The position numbers and the translations under genes were made by a program. This document shows, in pieces, positions 62,076-64,000 of a stretch of 64,000 bases of DNA. The notes beneath the pieces were generated by a model, which was not told the DNA's origin, did no database searches, and saw only the letters and a list, made by a program, of their open reading frames with translations. Each line of letters begins with the position of its first letter. Position 1 is the stretch's first letter. The stretch is taken from positions 150,364-214,363 of the forward strand of contig JAANDG010000225.1 in NCBI GenBank assembly GCA_036852015.1. The letters run 5' to 3'. Source of the DNA: Pelodera strongyloides (lineage: Eukaryota; Nematoda; Chromadorea; Rhabditida; Rhabditidae).

Positions 62076-64000
62076 TAAAACAATTATATCAGTATTTTTT
62101 CGAAATAGAGTATGTCACCAAACAATACCCAAGCGCGTTCTTTGACATACAACACTCTAAATTACGCTCAGCGGTATATTGCTACTTACATTGCTTTGCG
62201 AATCACACACAAATATTCATATTTTTCTTGTTTTTGCAAATTACTTTTGCTTGGCGAGTTTTGCAGTTATGTTACGTAATCCTGGAGTGTTTTTTTTCAC
62301 AGAACAGTTGGAATAACTTTTTTTCAGTTAAAAGTGCAAACAGAATAATAAAAAATGCACAACAGACATAATCTCAGTTGCATCAAAAAATATTTTATTC
62401 AAGAGAACAGGCCTCCAAGGTGCTATATGTTATAAAAAAGCGATATTGATATGAAGGAGGAATGTTTACGTAGGAATCAACAAGTACATACGATAGAAAA
62501 ACAGGAACGATTTCTTTCGGCACTGGCTGCCTCAAGACCGGAAGATCGAACACTTACAACGGCATATTATCTACTACAGTAGCCCTCAAAAATCAAATGA
62601 TAAATGAAATACAAATCGAGAAAAGACTTTCGTTTAGAAAAGGCCGTCAATCCGGTAGGTGTCTGGATCAATTGTGATGTCGAAGAAACAAGGTCTAGTA
62701 CTTAGACCGGGCATAGTTGACATCTCTCCGACCAACGGATAAATGAAGCCTGCGCCTACGGAAGCGCGAACATCGGAATGGGCAGAACAAAACCTGGAAC
62801 ATCCAACTGTGTAATAAAACAATACAAAAGCAGAACCTATGGATTTCCTCAGAATACCCTGTAAGAAGCTTAAAAGTCACCGTAACACAATTAGTTTAAA
62901 GCGAGAAACAAACCAGTTGGAGCGCCCTTTTTGCTCGGATCGTGTGACAGAGACAGATGCGTTTTGGCCATGCAAATTGGAAGTCCTGCGAATCCTTGAC
63001 GTGAAAACGCTCCAATTTCTGCAAAATGTCCATAAACCTTTACACGTACGTCTCAAAAAACCGAATAACAATGAACATCTGATGACTCTCACAATTCATA
63101 TTTGTTCAGAAATTAGCCACTGATAAACCAACCTCTTTGGCAATGGCGCTAAGCTCAATGTTGTCTGCACCATATATCTCCTGAGCAATTATTCGAATCT
63201 TTTCCTCAAGCGTGCGATCAAGGGAGTAAAGGAATCTAAAACATATGTATAATTATCCAAGCGCATGATCATATCATGTAGCTTTTCATCAGGCTAAAGC
63301 GTTCAACACATTATAACGTAAGACCTCCAAGGATCTTTGACAATCCACATAGGTGTGCTTTTAAAAATCGTCTCTCTGACCTGAAGTCGGCGGAATGAGC
63401 GGTTGCCTCGACGACTGCCTTTGCGAGTTCAACAGCACCCGCGCCTCCCTTAGCCCAATGCTCAGAGATCACTGCTCTGAACGCGCCGTAATGCAACGCC
63501 TAAATAAGCCATTAAGAAACCGGATTTCATAAACTGTAAATTTAGTCCGCACTTGGCGACCAAGCTTGTATGTATCTGTTATTCATTACTAGAAAATTGC
63601 ACCTTTTCGACAACCGCGTTCAGTTCCGCTTCCGTATCGGTCGCGAAACGATTAATGCACACAACGACTGGAACGCCGAACTTGTTTGCATTTTCAATCT
63701 AAATTTAATTTTTCAAGTAGGAGGTGGAAAAGACAACTAAGTAAATAATAACTTACACACAAGGCGTCACATCACGAGTGTTAGATAATGGTTCTTTTTG
63801 GATGGCATGCTAACAAGACGACAGTACGGCAAACTTCCTCCCTCGCTCTCATTTGCTTATGTTTATTTATTTTTTTCAGAAAATGACCTGTTTGCGAAGA
63901 TTGGAATCACAGCCACCAATCACCAAGTCCAGATTCTCATCCAGGTATTCGTGTTTGAGTGGAGCGCCTGCAACAACGGGAGGACCGCCTCCGTGCATTT
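62076..64000. repeat. Segmental duplication, copy B
   Basis: Second copy of the 59409 segment; it continues beyond the window. Its left edge abuts the reverse-transcriptase fragment. Confidence 0.92.
62634..64000 (-). CDS. Formate-tetrahydrofolate ligase, copy B, partial, with frameshifts
   Basis: The same exons as copy A: 63888-64000 (runs off the window), 63603-63698, 63381-63499, 63133-63235, 62914-63018 and 62634-62793. This copy would be the one joined to the 5' half of the gene to the right. Two coding exons are broken relative to copy A. In 62634-62793 one base is lost within the ...[10 protein letters not shown]... codons (near 62775). In 62914-63018 one base is lost near 63006, in the segment before [10 protein letters not shown]. 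Both shift the frame. The other exons are intact and near-identical to copy A. Either this copy is decaying or the indels are sequence errors. Confidence 0.75.

Noticed and set aside
1..64000. CRISPR array, rRNA genes, bacterial operons or phage-like modules
   Set aside because: No direct-repeat/spacer pattern, no rRNA signature sequence and no compact uninterrupted gene strings. The window is typical nematode nuclear DNA.

Overview
This window is nuclear DNA of a nematode. Genes are split into many short exons (about 30-190 bp) by mostly short AT-rich introns. Several start codons sit directly behind a splice-acceptor sequence with no usable upstream exon, which is what spliced-leader trans-splicing leaves. 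Two introns look like GC-AG introns. The closest relatives I can name from memory are nematode genes. A rhabditid/strongylid-type worm is my inference; I cannot place the species. All gene models were built by hand from splice signals, reading phase and family motifs, so individual exon edges may be off.

Layout, left to right. 1-7 kb: minus-strand pyrroline-5-carboxylate reductase, then a secreted trypsin-fold protein whose catalytic His and Ser are both replaced. 9-16.3 kb: plus-strand hemopexin matrix metalloproteinase, then a BAAT/acyl-CoA thioesterase family hydrolase. 18-25 kb: a small C1orf21-like acylated protein (+), a four-helix membrane protein (-) and a seven-helix receptor (+). 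25.6-27.7 kb: the TRAPP subunit sedlin (+) and a PMP3/UPF0057 mini-membrane protein (+). 28.3-32.8 kb: a secreted EndoU endoribonuclease (-), a 442-bp inverted-repeat transposon and a hotdog-fold thioesterase of the ACOT13 type (-). 33.6-36.2 kb: a nuclear protein ending in a PCNA-binding PIP box (+). 36.4-41.9 kb: a tandem-PDZ protein (-) and a GAB/SOC-1-like PH-domain adaptor (-). 44.3-57.8 kb: the complete autophagy lipid-transfer gene atg-2 (-) in about 57 exons. 58.2-59.1 kb: a candidate 85-residue gene head to head with atg-2. 59.4-64 kb: two near-identical copies of the 3' half of a formate-tetrahydrofolate ligase gene (-), separated by a Ty3/gypsy reverse-transcriptase fragment. The right copy leaves the window.

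The genes are mostly unrelated housekeeping, signalling and secreted functions. I see no convincing operon: same-strand neighbours are 0.6-2.4 kb apart. Themes worth noting are two thioesterase-type genes, three secreted enzymes or enzyme-like proteins, and membrane-traffic/autophagy functions (TRAPPC2, ATG2). The strongest oddities are the double-dead protease homologue, the FTHFS duplication with frameshifts in the copy that appears attached to the rest of the gene, and the transposon carrying a decayed zinc-ribbon sequence.
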